Below, in pieces: positions 17,120 to 25,619 of a stretch of DNA of 64,000 bases. The notes under the pieces were generated by a model. The model made no database searches. It was not told the DNA's origin and worked only from the letters and a program-made list of their open reading frames with translations. The stretch comes from Maricaulis sp034670125. GTDB taxonomy: Bacteria > Pseudomonadota > Alphaproteobacteria > Caulobacterales > Maricaulaceae. The position numbers and the translations under genes were made by a program. Positions within the stretch are counted from its first letter, which is position 1. Each line of letters opens with the position of its first letter. The stretch lies in NCBI RefSeq assembly GCF_034670125.1, contig NZ_JAXMOC010000001.1, positions 248,001-312,000 on the forward strand, read 5' to 3'.

Positions 17120-18640
17120 ATGATCTTCAATTCCTTCGAATTCCTGTTTCTGTTCCTGCCCGGTGTGCTGCTTGCCTACTACCTGGCGCGGCGCTTCATC
17201 TCGCACTGGACCGCGCTCAGCCTGCTCGCGGCAGCGAGCTTCTTTTTCTATGCCTGGTGGGACGTTTCGCGGGCCCCTTGGCACGAGCTGGACGGCTGGA
17301 CCGGCGAGAGCCTGATCCGCTCGCTGTGGTTCATCCGCCACGTCCTGTTGCTGCTCGGTTCGGTGATCATCAACCACATCGTGGCCCGGCTGATGCGGCG
17401 CTGGGGCAACCAGCCGCTTTTGGCCATCGGCATCATTTTCAACCTGTCGCTGCTGGGCTTCTTCAAATATGCCGACTTCCTGGCCGGCAATATCAACGCG
17501 CTGACCGGGCTGGACCTGCCCGAACTCGGGCTTGGCCTGCCGCTGGCGATCTCGTTCTTCTCCTTCCAGCAGATCTCATATCTGGTCGACGTGGCGCGCC
17601 GGAAGACCGAGCCGGGCCGCTTCTTCGCCCACGCACTCTTCGTCTCTTTCTTCCCGCACATTGTTGCCGGTCCGCTGATCCAGCACCACCAGATCGCCTC
17701 GCAATTCAACGACACCACCCGCAAGGATGATATCTGGGACAATCTGGGTGTCGGCCTGTCGCTGTTTGCCATCGGCCTGGCCAAGAAAGTGCTGATCGCC
17801 GAAAGCATCGAGCCCTATGCCTCCTCCCTGTTCGCCATGGCCGAGCGCGGCGACACGCCGGGGCTTGTGGCTGCGTGGCTGGGCGCGACGGCCTACGCGC
17901 TGCAGATCTTCTTCGATTTTTCGGGCTATTCCGACATGGCTCTGGGTTTGGCGCGCTGTCTGGGTTTCCGCCTGCCGGTCAATTTCAACGGACCCTACAA
18001 GTCGGCCTCGATCGTCGAGTTCTGGCGTCGCTGGCACATCACGCTGAGCCATTTCCTGCGTGACCATCTCTACATCCCGCTGGGCGGCAACCGTCATGGC
18101 GAGACCCGTCGCTCGATCAATCTGATGGCGACCATGCTGCTGGGCGGCCTCTGGCACGGCGCGGCCTGGACCTTCGTGATCTGGGGCGGGTTGCACGGCC
18201 TAGGCCTGACGGTGAACCACTATTGGGCCAAATGGGGGCCAAAGGGCTGGTTTGACGGCCACCGCCGCGTCCTGGCAATCGGCCTGACCTTTGCCTTTAC
18301 CACCATCGCCTGGGTCTTCTTCCGGGCCGAAACCTGGTCAGGGGCCGGCCGTATCCTGGCCGGGATGTTCGGCCTGTCGGGCCTGGGACTGGAGGGCGTG
18401 TCGGGCGAGCTGGTCATCTGGGTTGCCTTCGGGCTCGGCCTGGTCTGGTCGCTGCCGGACACGCCGGAACTGTTTGCCGACGTGCTCGATGAGCAGACCC
18501 GGAAAGATGCCCAGATCACGCCCAAGCCCGGGCCACGCTGGCGCTTTACCCACTGGGCCGCCATCGGCGCGGCCGCCCTGCTCTTCCTGTCGGTGCTGAA
18601 CGCCTGGAAGACGTCCGAATTCATTTACTACGCATTCTAG
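17120..18640 (+). CDS. MBOAT-family polysaccharide O-acetyltransferase (AlgI-like)
   Basis: A 506-residue membrane-bound O-acyltransferase with about ten membrane helices. AlgI-type motifs are present: FFKYADFL, ISFFSFQQISYLVD, FFPHIVAGPLI, FDFSGYSDMALGLA, FWRRWHITLS and GGLWHGAAWTF, the last carrying the catalytic His. AlgI proteins pass acetyl groups across the inner membrane to a periplasmic SGNH partner that modifies alginate, cellulose, capsule or another glycan. The next gene, 12 bases downstream, is the candidate partner. The start at 17120 has only a weak ribosome site. The target glycan cannot be read from the sequence. Confidence 0.88.
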   Translation: MIFNSFEFLFLFLPGVLLAYYLARRFISHWTALSLLAAASFFFYAWWDVSRAPWHELDGWTGESLIRSLWFIRHVLLLLGSVIINHIVARLMRRWGNQPLLAIGIIFNLSLLGFFKYADFLAGNINALTGLDLPELGLGLPLAISFFSFQQISYLVDVARRKTEPGRFFAHALFVSFFPHIVAGPLIQHHQIASQFNDTTRKDDIWDNLGVGLSLFAIGLAKKVLIAESIEPYASSLFAMAERGDTPGLVAAWLGATAYALQIFFDFSGYSDMALGLARCLGFRLPVNFNGPYKSASIVEFWRRWHITLSHFLRDHLYIPLGGNRHGETRRSINLMATMLLGGLWHGAAWTFVIWGGLHGLGLTVNHYWAKWGPKGWFDGHRRVLAIGLTFAFTTIAWVFFRAETWSGAGRILAGMFGLSGLGLEGVSGELVIWVAFGLGLVWSLPDTPELFADVLDEQTRKDAQITPKPGPRWRFTHWAAIGAAALLFLSVLNAWKTSEFIYYAF

Positions 18641-18652
18641 GACACAGCCCCG

Positions 18653-19912
18653 ATGCAACGTTATGCCGCGACATTGCTGATTGCCCTTTTCGCCACCCTT
18701 GCGGGGTTTGCCGGGTTCAATGCGGTGGTCGACCCGTTCGGCGTCATGGGCACTCCGGACATACCCGGACTGACTTCGCGTGACACCCGCCTTTATAAGG
18801 ACGGTGGACGCGTCCATATCGCCGACCGGCTGGCCCGGGGCGGCGACCCGGCGATCATCCTGGGCTCCTCGCGCACGGTCGATGGCTTTCCGCGCGACCC
18901 GGACGACCTGCCCGCCGGCTTCATCAATGCCGGCATGCGCGGCACCAATATCTTCGAACTGTCGCAGGCCGCGGCGCTGGCGGCGGGAGACGCGCGGCTG
19001 CGCTGTGTGGTGATCGGGCTGGATCTCGATGAATTCGGGACCCATTCCAAGGCCAAGTCGACCTATTGGCTGTCGGCGCTGCGTGACGGCAATGCCGACT
19101 TCGCCCGTGCCCGCGTATCACTGTCGCCGAGCACGTTCCGCGCCTCGGTCCGGATGCTGGCCGACAATCTGACCGGATCGTCACCGCGCATGCCCTGGGT
19201 CGACACCTATCCCTCCGGCGCCCAACGGAGACGCTATGATGACAGCGCGCGGGGCATTTACCGCTTCTATCTGGGCTATCGCTTCGATCCGGAACGCCTG
19301 GCCCTGTTCGAAACCGTTCTGGATAACCTGACCGCCCAGGGCGTACAGGTCACAGGCTTCATCCACCCGCTGCATGCCTGGCGGGAAGAAGCGTTGTTCC
19401 GGGCCGGGCGCGGTGAGGACTTTCTGGCCTTCCGCGCGGCACTGGCCGAGACCTTCGCCCGCCATGCGGCTCGGGAACCGGTCGAGGCCTGCCTGCCGGG
19501 CCCGGCCAGCCAGCTGTTCGACTTTTCGGGCTTTCGCCCCTTCGCTGCGCTGCCGGCGCCGGCTGTCGATGCGACAGCAGCCCACCCGACTTTCTTTGAA
19601 CCCTCCCATTATCTGCCGCATGTCGGCGCTGACATGCTGGCCATCATGGCTGGAGAAACGCCCGAGGACGCACGCGTCACCGGCGAGCGCCTGGCACCGC
19701 AGACGTTGTCCCGGTCGGCCGAAGCGCTGGCCGAACGCCGGGCAGCCTGGCTGGCGACACCGGATGGCGCAACCGCCACAGCCCTGCTCGATGCGGTCAT
19801 CGCCGACAATCCGACCGCCCAGCTGGAAACGCCGCAATTTCTCAACCGTGACGACGAGACCAGCGTCGCCGACAAGCTGGCGCGCATTGCACCGCGCGCC
19901 GCGCGGCGTTAG
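18653..19912 (+). CDS. SGNH/AlgJ-like periplasmic partner of the O-acetyltransferase
   Basis: A 419-residue protein with an N-terminal signal-anchor (about 1-24) and a periplasmic body. ILGSSRTVDGF near residue 70 resembles the first SGNH block with the nucleophile Ser, and HPTFFEPSHYLPHVGADML near residue 318 resembles the C-terminal block carrying the catalytic His, with Ser where Asp is usual. It starts 12 bases after the MBOAT gene, so the two are cotranscribed. Its likely role is to transfer acetyl groups from the MBOAT protein to an exported glycan. The family assignment is weaker than its partner's. Confidence 0.65.
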   Translation: MQRYAATLLIALFATLAGFAGFNAVVDPFGVMGTPDIPGLTSRDTRLYKDGGRVHIADRLARGGDPAIILGSSRTVDGFPRDPDDLPAGFINAGMRGTNIFELSQAAALAAGDARLRCVVIGLDLDEFGTHSKAKSTYWLSALRDGNADFARARVSLSPSTFRASVRMLADNLTGSSPRMPWVDTYPSGAQRRRYDDSARGIYRFYLGYRFDPERLALFETVLDNLTAQGVQVTGFIHPLHAWREEALFRAGRGEDFLAFRAALAETFARHAAREPVEACLPGPASQLFDFSGFRPFAALPAPAVDATAAHPTFFEPSHYLPHVGADMLAIMAGETPEDARVTGERLAPQTLSRSAEALAERRAAWLATPDGATATALLDAVIADNPTAQLETPQFLNRDDETSVADKLARIAPRAARR

Positions 19913-19938
19913 ACGCTGGGACAAACAAGGATGACGCC

Positions 19939-20553
19939 ATGACCGTGCACTACCACAAGGGCGACCTGCCCGCAGACATCGACCTCGGCCCCATTGTCGC
20001 GGTCGATACGGAAACCCTGGGCCTTTCCCTGACCCGCGACATGCTGTGCGTGGTCCAGCTGTCGTCCGGCGATGGCGATGCCCATGTCGTCCAGATGAAC
20101 CGGGCCGACTATGACTGTCCGAACCTCAAGCGTTTGCTGGCCGACGACGGCGTCGAGAAGATTCTCCATTTCGCCCGCTTCGACGTGGCAATGGTCGAAA
20201 AGTATCTCGGCGTGACGATGGCGCCGGTCTTCTGCACCAAGATCGCCTCGAAACTGGTACGCACCTATACCGACCGGCACGGCCTGAAGGATGTGACCCG
20301 CGAACTGGTCGGCGCCGACATGAACAAACAGCAGCAATCCTCCGACTGGGGTGCCGACGAGTTGTCGCCGGCCCAGCTCGACTATGCCGCGTCCGACGTG
20401 CTGCACCTGCACCAATTGCGCGAGAAGCTCGGCATGATGCTCGAGCGCGAGGGCCGCACGGGCCTTGCCAAGGCGTGTTTCGACTTCCTGCCGACGCGCG
20501 CGAAGCTTGACCTGGCCGGGTGGCCGGAGATCGACATTTTTGCCCATTCCTGA
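19939..20553 (+). CDS. nrnC: NrnC-type DEDDy 3'-5' exonuclease (RNase D-like)
   Basis: A 204-residue single-domain exonuclease. The DEDDy motifs are VDTETLGLS (Asp23, Glu25), HFARFDVAMVEKYLG and LDYAASDVLHLHQL with Tyr. It lacks the HRDC domains of true RNase D. The size and the N-terminal GDLPADIDLGPIVAVDTETL match NrnC, the alphaproteobacterial enzyme that degrades dinucleotides and stands in for oligoribonuclease, including the pGpG from c-di-GMP turnover. The ATG at 19939 follows AAGGA with seven bases between. It lies before lptC, as is common in the class. Confidence 0.85.
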   Translation: MTVHYHKGDLPADIDLGPIVAVDTETLGLSLTRDMLCVVQLSSGDGDAHVVQMNRADYDCPNLKRLLADDGVEKILHFARFDVAMVEKYLGVTMAPVFCTKIASKLVRTYTDRHGLKDVTRELVGADMNKQQQSSDWGADELSPAQLDYAASDVLHLHQLREKLGMMLEREGRTGLAKACFDFLPTRAKLDLAGWPEIDIFAHS

Positions 20554-20628
20554 ACGGCGCCGCCTTGAAAAGGCCAGCAAAGGCTGGTCTTTCTGGCGCA
20601 CGGGCCTGATGCCAATGCCCGATCGGAT

Positions 20629-21351
20629 ATGTTTGACCCCGTGACAAGCCTGACCGCTTCCTCCGGCCCCGATGCCTTCCAACCCGCCGCCGCCCGGTGG
20701 GAACCCCGCCGTGCGCTCGCGCTCAGCGTGGCCCGCAAGCGCACGGCTTTCGTGCGCGGAATGCGGCTCTTCTTCACCGCCTCGGCACTGGCGATCGCCG
20801 GACTGCTGGTCGTTCAGCTGGTGCTGGGATCCAGCGGAAGCGTGACCGGTGAAACCGAAGCGGTCAGCGCGGACATCCGCATGACCAATCCGCGCTTCAC
20901 CGGCCGCGACGAAAGCCTGACGCCCTATGTGGTCACCGCCGATACGGCGATCCGCCGGCGGGACGCGGCCGACGGCGTTACCGAGCTGGAACGCCCGCGT
21001 CTCGATTACGACTTCCTCGAGGCGGGTGCGGATGTATCCCGGGTGCTCGCCGAATCGGGCCGCTACGACCTGCCCAATCGCATTCTTGACCTCTATTCCG
21101 ACGTCAATTTCCGGACCCGGGCCGGCTATACATTCCAGTCCAACCACGCCCGCATCTTCCTGCGTGAAGAGCGCGTGACCGGTGAGGAAGCGGTGGAAGG
21201 AACCGGCCCGATGGGTACAATCCGGGCCGACAGTTACGAAATCACCGATGGCGGCAATCGCATCATCTTCTCCGGCAATGTCCGGGCCCGCCTGATACAA
21301 GATCGCACCGCGCCCGTCCCGGATGCGTCGCCCGAAGAAGGAAACGACTGA
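20629..21351 (+). CDS. lptC: LPS export protein LptC
   Basis: A 240-residue bitopic protein with a cytoplasmic N-terminus of about 45 residues, one membrane helix (about 46-66: LFFTASALAIAGLLVVQLVL) and a periplasmic beta-jellyroll domain that accepts LPS from LptBFG and passes it to LptA. Family features include DIRMTNPRFTGRD and a rising pattern of beta strands ending ITDGGNRIIFSGNVRARL. Its N-terminal extension before the helix is longer than in enterobacteria. The start codon at 20629 has no clear ribosome site. Its stop overlaps the lptA start (TGATG). Confidence 0.85.
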   Translation: MFDPVTSLTASSGPDAFQPAAARWEPRRALALSVARKRTAFVRGMRLFFTASALAIAGLLVVQLVLGSSGSVTGETEAVSADIRMTNPRFTGRDESLTPYVVTADTAIRRRDAADGVTELERPRLDYDFLEAGADVSRVLAESGRYDLPNRILDLYSDVNFRTRAGYTFQSNHARIFLREERVTGEEAVEGTGPMGTIRADSYEITDGGNRIIFSGNVRARLIQDRTAPVPDASPEEGND

Positions 21352-21884
21352 TGCGCCTGCTAGCAATCACCCTGTCAGGACTGGCCGCCACAGCTCTTCT
21401 GTCGACGGCTGCCCTGGCGCAGATCGGCAATTCCTCGCTGCCGCTGGACATCGAAGCCGAGACGTTCGAGGTGCTCGACGCCGAGCGTCACATCGTCTGG
21501 CTGGGCGATGTCCATGTCGTCCAGGGCGAGTCGAGCCTGCAGGCCGATCGGATGGACGTCTACTACACCGGCGAAGGTCCCGGCGGCGGATGGGGCGATA
21601 TCGACCGGATCGTGGCCACCTCGAACGTCTTCTACATCACACCGACCCAGCGGGCGCGGGGTGATCGCGGCGTCTATGAACTGGCCGAGGAAGTCATCAC
21701 CCTGACCGGCGAGGTGGTCATCACCCAGGGCGACAATGTCATCACCACCAATCGCTTCGTGAACAACCTGACCACCGGCAATTCCAATTTCGGTGAAGCC
21801 GGAACCGGCGAGCGCGTCCGGATGGTGCTGCAACCGGCCCGCTCGGACGACACCGCCGAGCCGACCGAAAACCCCGAAGGCTGA
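21351..21884 (+). CDS. lptA: LPS transport periplasmic protein LptA
   Basis: A 177-residue protein with a signal peptide (cleavage after ALAQ, residue 24) and an OstA/LptA domain (about 30-150): LDIEAETFEVLDAERHIVWL, DVHVVQGESSLQADRMDVYY and GEVVITQGDNVITTNRFVNN. It forms the periplasmic bridge for LPS between LptC and the outer-membrane LptD. Its start overlaps the lptC stop by one base, so translation is coupled. The C-terminal tail is acidic and probably disordered. Confidence 0.9.
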   Translation: MRLLAITLSGLAATALLSTAALAQIGNSSLPLDIEAETFEVLDAERHIVWLGDVHVVQGESSLQADRMDVYYTGEGPGGGWGDIDRIVATSNVFYITPTQRARGDRGVYELAEEVITLTGEVVITQGDNVITTNRFVNNLTTGNSNFGEAGTGERVRMVLQPARSDDTAEPTENPEG

Positions 21885-21929
21885 CAGCGCGCCTGCTCGC
21901 GGGCCTGCGGAACAAGGACACACCCCTTT

Positions 21930-22691
21930 ATGGCGATTACCGAACCCATTCCCCGGGCCGAATCCGAGACAGCGGGCGGCCTCGTTGTCGAGCAGATCGG
22001 CAAGGCCTATCGCAAGCGCCCGGTTGTGAAGGGGGTCTCGGTTTCGCTCCAGCGCGGCGAAGTGGCCGGACTTCTGGGCCCCAACGGGGCCGGCAAGACG
22101 ACCTGTTTCTACATGATCACCGGCCTCGTCGAGGCGGATTATGGCCGCATCCTGCTGGATGGCGAGGATATCACCCGCCTGCCCATGTATCAGCGTGCCC
22201 GGCTGGGAATCGGCTATCTGCCACAGGAAAAATCGATCTTCCACGGCATGACGGTCGAACAGAACGTGCTGGCGGTTGCTGAAGTGGTGGAGAAGAATCG
22301 CGATGCGCGCCATGCGCTCGTTGATCAGCTGCTGGAAGAATTGCGCATCTCCCACCTGCGCGATGCCCCGGCGCCCTCACTGTCAGGCGGTGAGCGTCGG
22401 CGGATGGAAATCGCCCGGGCCCTGGCAACCCGCCCGTCTTTCATGTTGCTGGACGAGCCCTTCGCGGGGATCGACCCGCTGGCCATTACCGATATCCGTG
22501 ACCTGATCCGCTTCCTGAAGGAGCGCGGGATCGGGATTCTCATCACCGACCATAATGTCCGTGAAACCCTTGAAATCACTGACCGGGCCACGATCATTCA
22601 CGAGGGTGAAGTATTGTTTGAGGGCTCGCCGGCCGAGATCCGGGCCGACCCGGATGTGCGGCGCGTTTATCTCGGAGAAAGCTTTGGCTGA
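21930..22691 (+). CDS. lptB: LPS export ABC transporter ATPase LptB
   Basis: A 253-residue ATPase powering LPS extraction by LptFG. Visible motifs are Walker A GPNGAGKTT (about 48-56), the Q-loop region, signature LSGGERRRMEIARALA, Walker B FMLLDEPFAGIDP and the H-loop ITDHNVRET. The family-specific GYLPQEKSIFHGMTVEQN is present. It is the third gene of lptC-lptA-lptB and directly precedes rpoN, the standard proteobacterial arrangement. The start at 21930 has AAGGA twelve bases upstream, rather distant. Confidence 0.95.
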   Translation: MAITEPIPRAESETAGGLVVEQIGKAYRKRPVVKGVSVSLQRGEVAGLLGPNGAGKTTCFYMITGLVEADYGRILLDGEDITRLPMYQRARLGIGYLPQEKSIFHGMTVEQNVLAVAEVVEKNRDARHALVDQLLEELRISHLRDAPAPSLSGGERRRMEIARALATRPSFMLLDEPFAGIDPLAITDIRDLIRFLKERGIGILITDHNVRETLEITDRATIIHEGEVLFEGSPAEIRADPDVRRVYLGESFG

Positions 22692-22693
22692 TT

Positions 22694-22725
22694 AACCTCT
22701 GCATGAAACGTACCAAACAGAGGTT
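22694..22725 (+). promoter_or_regulatory. Inverted repeat enclosing the rpoN ribosome site
   Basis: AACCTCTG (22694-22701) and CAGAGGTT (22718-22725) are perfectly complementary with a 16-base loop. The right arm contains the AGAGG ribosome site of rpoN. It could hide the site in mRNA or be a protein-binding palindrome. Confidence 0.45.
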
Positions 22726-22728
22726 CAC

Positions 22729-24243
22729 ATGGCCGGATTGATGCAGAAGCTGGATATGCGCCAGGGACAATCCCTGGTGATGACGCCCCAGCTCCAACAA
22801 GCCATCAAGCTGTTGCAGCTCTCGAATATCGAGCTTGCCGAGTTCGTCGAGGGCGAGCTGGAACGCAATCCCCTGCTCGAACGCGATGACAGCGGCGAAT
22901 CAGCCGAATCGCAGCGCGAAGAGGGACAGGGCGAGCCGCGCGAGCTGGAGCTCGCTGCGCCCTCTGCCGATGCCAATGATTCCATCGATGCCGATGTCGA
23001 CATGATGCATGGCGAGGACTCGAAGTCGGACCTGTCCGGCGTCGACGGTGTCGAGAGCGGCGCGGCCATGGGTGCCGGCTCGGTCTCCGGGCACACCTCG
23101 GGCAGCAGCCGCGGCCCGGCGAGCGAAGACTATGACGCCATCGCCAATTCCTCGCGCGACATCTCGCTGGCCGAACACCTGCACGAACAATTGTCGATGG
23201 CGACAGGCGACCCGGTCGACCGCCTGATCGGCGCGCACCTGATCGACCTGGCCGATGATGACGGCTACATGCGCTCGGACCTCGACGAAATCGCGACCCA
23301 GCTGGGTGTCGAACGCGCGCGCGTCGAAGCGGTGCTCAACCTGACCCAGACTTTCGATCCGGCCGGCGTCATGGCCCGTGACCTGCCCGAATGCCTCGCC
23401 CTGCAACTGAAGGACAAGAACCGGCTCGATCCGGCCATGGCCACCCTGCTCGACAATCTCGAACGTCTCGCCAAGCATGACTATGCGGCGTTGAAATCGC
23501 TGTGCGGTGTCGACAGTGAAGATCTCGACGAGATGATTGCCGAGATCCGGGCCCTGACCCCCAAACCCGGTCATGCCTTCGGCAGTGATTCGACCCGGGC
23601 GGTCGAACCGGACGTTTTCATCCGCCAGTCGCCCGATGGCAGCTGGCAGGTGGAACTGAACTCCGAGACCCTGCCGCGTGTGCTGGTCAACAACAGCTAT
23701 TTCAACGAGATCAGCGCCGTCGCCAAGTCCGAGACCGACAAGACCTTCATCACCGAGTGCTCGCAGAACGCCTCCTGGCTGGTCAAAAGTCTCGATCAGC
23801 GGGCGCGGACGATTCTCAAGGTCGCGAGTGAAATCGTGCGCCAACAGGACATGTTCCTGGCCCATGGCGTCGCCTATCTGCGTCCGCTCAATCTGAAAAC
23901 CGTCGCGGATGCGATTGGCATGCACGAATCAACCGTCAGCCGGGTCACCTCCAACAAATATGTCGCCACCGCCCGCGGCATGTTCGAGCTGAAATATTTC
24001 TTCACCTCCGCAATTCCCTCCTCCGGTGGCGGGGAGGCCCACTCTGCCGAGGCAGTACGGCACCGCATCAAACTGATGATCGGCCAGGAATCGGCGGACG
24101 GCGTGTTGTCCGATGACAGTCTCGTTGAACAATTACGGGATGAAGGGATTGAAATCGCCCGCCGGACTGTGGCCAAATACCGGGAGGCGCTCAACATCCC
24201 GTCCTCGGTCCAGCGTCGTCGCATGCTAAAACGCGCTGGCTAG
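22729..24243 (+). CDS. rpoN: RNA polymerase sigma-54 factor RpoN
   Basis: A 504-residue sigma-54. Region I is at the N-terminus (LDMRQGQSLVMTPQLQQAIK, LSNIELAEFVEGELERNPLL), followed by an acidic low-complexity region II (about 45-140), the core-binding region, a helix-turn-helix (AIGMHESTVSRVTSNKY) and the RpoN box ARRTVAKYRE near residue 480. It directs transcription dependent on enhancer-binding activators; in caulobacters these serve flagellar and stalk genes. The ATG at 22729 has AGAGG five bases upstream. The neighbours lptB, hpf and ptsN form the classic rpoN locus linking it with the nitrogen PTS. Confidence 0.97.
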   Translation: MAGLMQKLDMRQGQSLVMTPQLQQAIKLLQLSNIELAEFVEGELERNPLLERDDSGESAESQREEGQGEPRELELAAPSADANDSIDADVDMMHGEDSKSDLSGVDGVESGAAMGAGSVSGHTSGSSRGPASEDYDAIANSSRDISLAEHLHEQLSMATGDPVDRLIGAHLIDLADDDGYMRSDLDEIATQLGVERARVEAVLNLTQTFDPAGVMARDLPECLALQLKDKNRLDPAMATLLDNLERLAKHDYAALKSLCGVDSEDLDEMIAEIRALTPKPGHAFGSDSTRAVEPDVFIRQSPDGSWQVELNSETLPRVLVNNSYFNEISAVAKSETDKTFITECSQNASWLVKSLDQRARTILKVASEIVRQQDMFLAHGVAYLRPLNLKTVADAIGMHESTVSRVTSNKYVATARGMFELKYFFTSAIPSSGGGEAHSAEAVRHRIKLMIGQESADGVLSDDSLVEQLRDEGIEIARRTVAKYREALNIPSSVQRRRMLKRAG

Positions 24244-24264
24244 GGATCGCTTGAATGAGCGCCC

Positions 24265-24283
24265 CGGTGGTAAGCTTCCACCG
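24265..24283 (+). other. Small hairpin between rpoN and hpf
   Basis: CGGTGG and CCACCG are separated by TAAGCTT. No T-run follows, so it is more likely an mRNA processing or attenuator element than a full terminator. Confidence 0.3.
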
Positions 24284-24424
24284 AGAACGCGGCCTGCTGG
24301 CATCCGGAGAACAGTCATTGACTCCCCCTGCGGCCCGCGACTAGGTTCCGCCCGCTTTCCGAGGAGAGGCGGAACTGCACGTCAACGCCTCACGTGCCGG
24401 TGAATGGCCGGCGGGAAGGAGCGC

Positions 24425-25054
24425 ATGCATATACAGGTGGTCAGCAAGGGTATCGACGTCAGCGGCGCGCTGCGAGAACAGATTCTCGGGCGCGTGGAAG
24501 ACGGCGTAGCCAAATACTTCAACCGTCCCGGTGAAGCTTATGTATCGATCTCGCGCGAGGGCACAGGCTTTCGCGTCGAATGTTCGGTGCATCTGCCATC
24601 GGGCGTCATGCTGCAGGCCCACGGCGAAGCCGATGATGCCTACAAGGCAGCGGAAAACACCATGGAGCGCCTGGAGAAGCGCCTCCGCCGCTACAAGCGG
24701 AAACTGAAGAACCACCACAATGACAACAAGGCCGAACTTCCGGCCGAAAGTCTTCCCATCGTCGTCCTCAAGGGCATGCGTGACAGTCATGCCGATGACG
24801 AGGATTTCGACGACGAAGACACGAGTGGCGCACCGCTCAATGGTGCCCCTGAGCCGATTGTCATCGCGGAACAGGTCGGAGAAGTCCGCACCCTGACCGT
24901 GGGCATGGCGTCGCTGGAGCTGGATGCGGCGGATTCGTCCTTCCTGATGTTCCGCAACGCGGCCAATGGCGGTCTCAACATCGTCTACCGGCGACCGGAC
25001 GGCCATATCGGATGGCTCAACCCGGCGCGGGAAGACCGCTCAGAGCCAGCCTAG
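24425..25054 (+). CDS. hpf: Long-form ribosome hibernation promoting factor
   Basis: A 209-residue protein whose N-terminal domain (about 1-100: MHIQVVSKGIDVSGALREQI, VECSVHLPSGVMLQAHGEAD, AAENTMERLEKRLRRYKRKL) binds the ribosomal decoding centre and A/P sites. Its C-terminal domain (about 155-205: VRTLTVGMASLELDAADSSF, FRNAANGGLNIVYRRPDGHI) mediates 100S dimer formation. An acidic linker joins them. The start at 24425 was chosen by family alignment, with AAGGAG close upstream; an in-frame ATG at 24404 is possible. Its location between rpoN and ptsN is typical. Confidence 0.92.
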   Translation: MHIQVVSKGIDVSGALREQILGRVEDGVAKYFNRPGEAYVSISREGTGFRVECSVHLPSGVMLQAHGEADDAYKAAENTMERLEKRLRRYKRKLKNHHNDNKAELPAESLPIVVLKGMRDSHADDEDFDDEDTSGAPLNGAPEPIVIAEQVGEVRTLTVGMASLELDAADSSFLMFRNAANGGLNIVYRRPDGHIGWLNPAREDRSEPA

Positions 25055-25071
25055 GAGCGCGTGGTCAGACA

Positions 25072-25536
25072 ATGGCGTTAGCTGATTTGATCCCGAATTC
25101 GGGAGTAAGCATCGATTTGGGTGCGTCCAGCCGGAAACAGGCCCTGCAGGCCATGTCCGAACTGGCGGCCAGCATCACGGGACAGGCGTCCCGGACGATT
25201 TTCGATGCCGTGCTTCAGCGCGAACGCCTCGGCTCCACCGGAGTCGGACAGGGTGTCGCCATTCCCCATGCCCGCCTGAGCGGGATGGATGATGTGGTCG
25301 GCATTTTTGCCCGGCTCCGGACGCCGGTCGACTTCGAGTCGATCGACGGCCGGCCGGCCGATCTGATCTTCATGCTTCTGGCGCCGGAAAACGCCGGCGC
25401 CGAACACCTCAAGGCGCTGGCCCGCGTGTCCCGCCTGTTGCGCCGTGAAGATGTCCGCCAACGCCTGCGCGCAGCGCCGAATGGCGATGCCGTTCACGCT
25501 GTCCTGTCGGGCGAACCGGCCTCCGACGCCGCCTGA
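25072..25536 (+). CDS. ptsN: Nitrogen PTS enzyme IIA (PtsN)
   Basis: A 154-residue EIIA-Ntr protein that is phosphorylated by NPr/HPr and regulates potassium uptake, stringent response and other targets instead of sugar transport. The active His66 is in GVGQGVAIPHARLSG, followed by LRTPVDFESIDGRPADLIFM and HLKALARVSRLLRRE, all family hallmarks. The length is normal. The start at 25072 lacks a near ribosome site; GGAG is 16 bases away. It probably works with the HPr and EIIA-Man genes at 55 kb. Confidence 0.92.
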   Translation: MALADLIPNSGVSIDLGASSRKQALQAMSELAASITGQASRTIFDAVLQRERLGSTGVGQGVAIPHARLSGMDDVVGIFARLRTPVDFESIDGRPADLIFMLLAPENAGAEHLKALARVSRLLRREDVRQRLRAAPNGDAVHAVLSGEPASDAA

Positions 25537-25619
25537 GCCTGGCCGCCTGAACACGGCACTCATCACAGGTTCAGCCGGACCCTGCTTTCCTGTCGCTTCA
25601 CACTGTCAGGAGACCGGGC

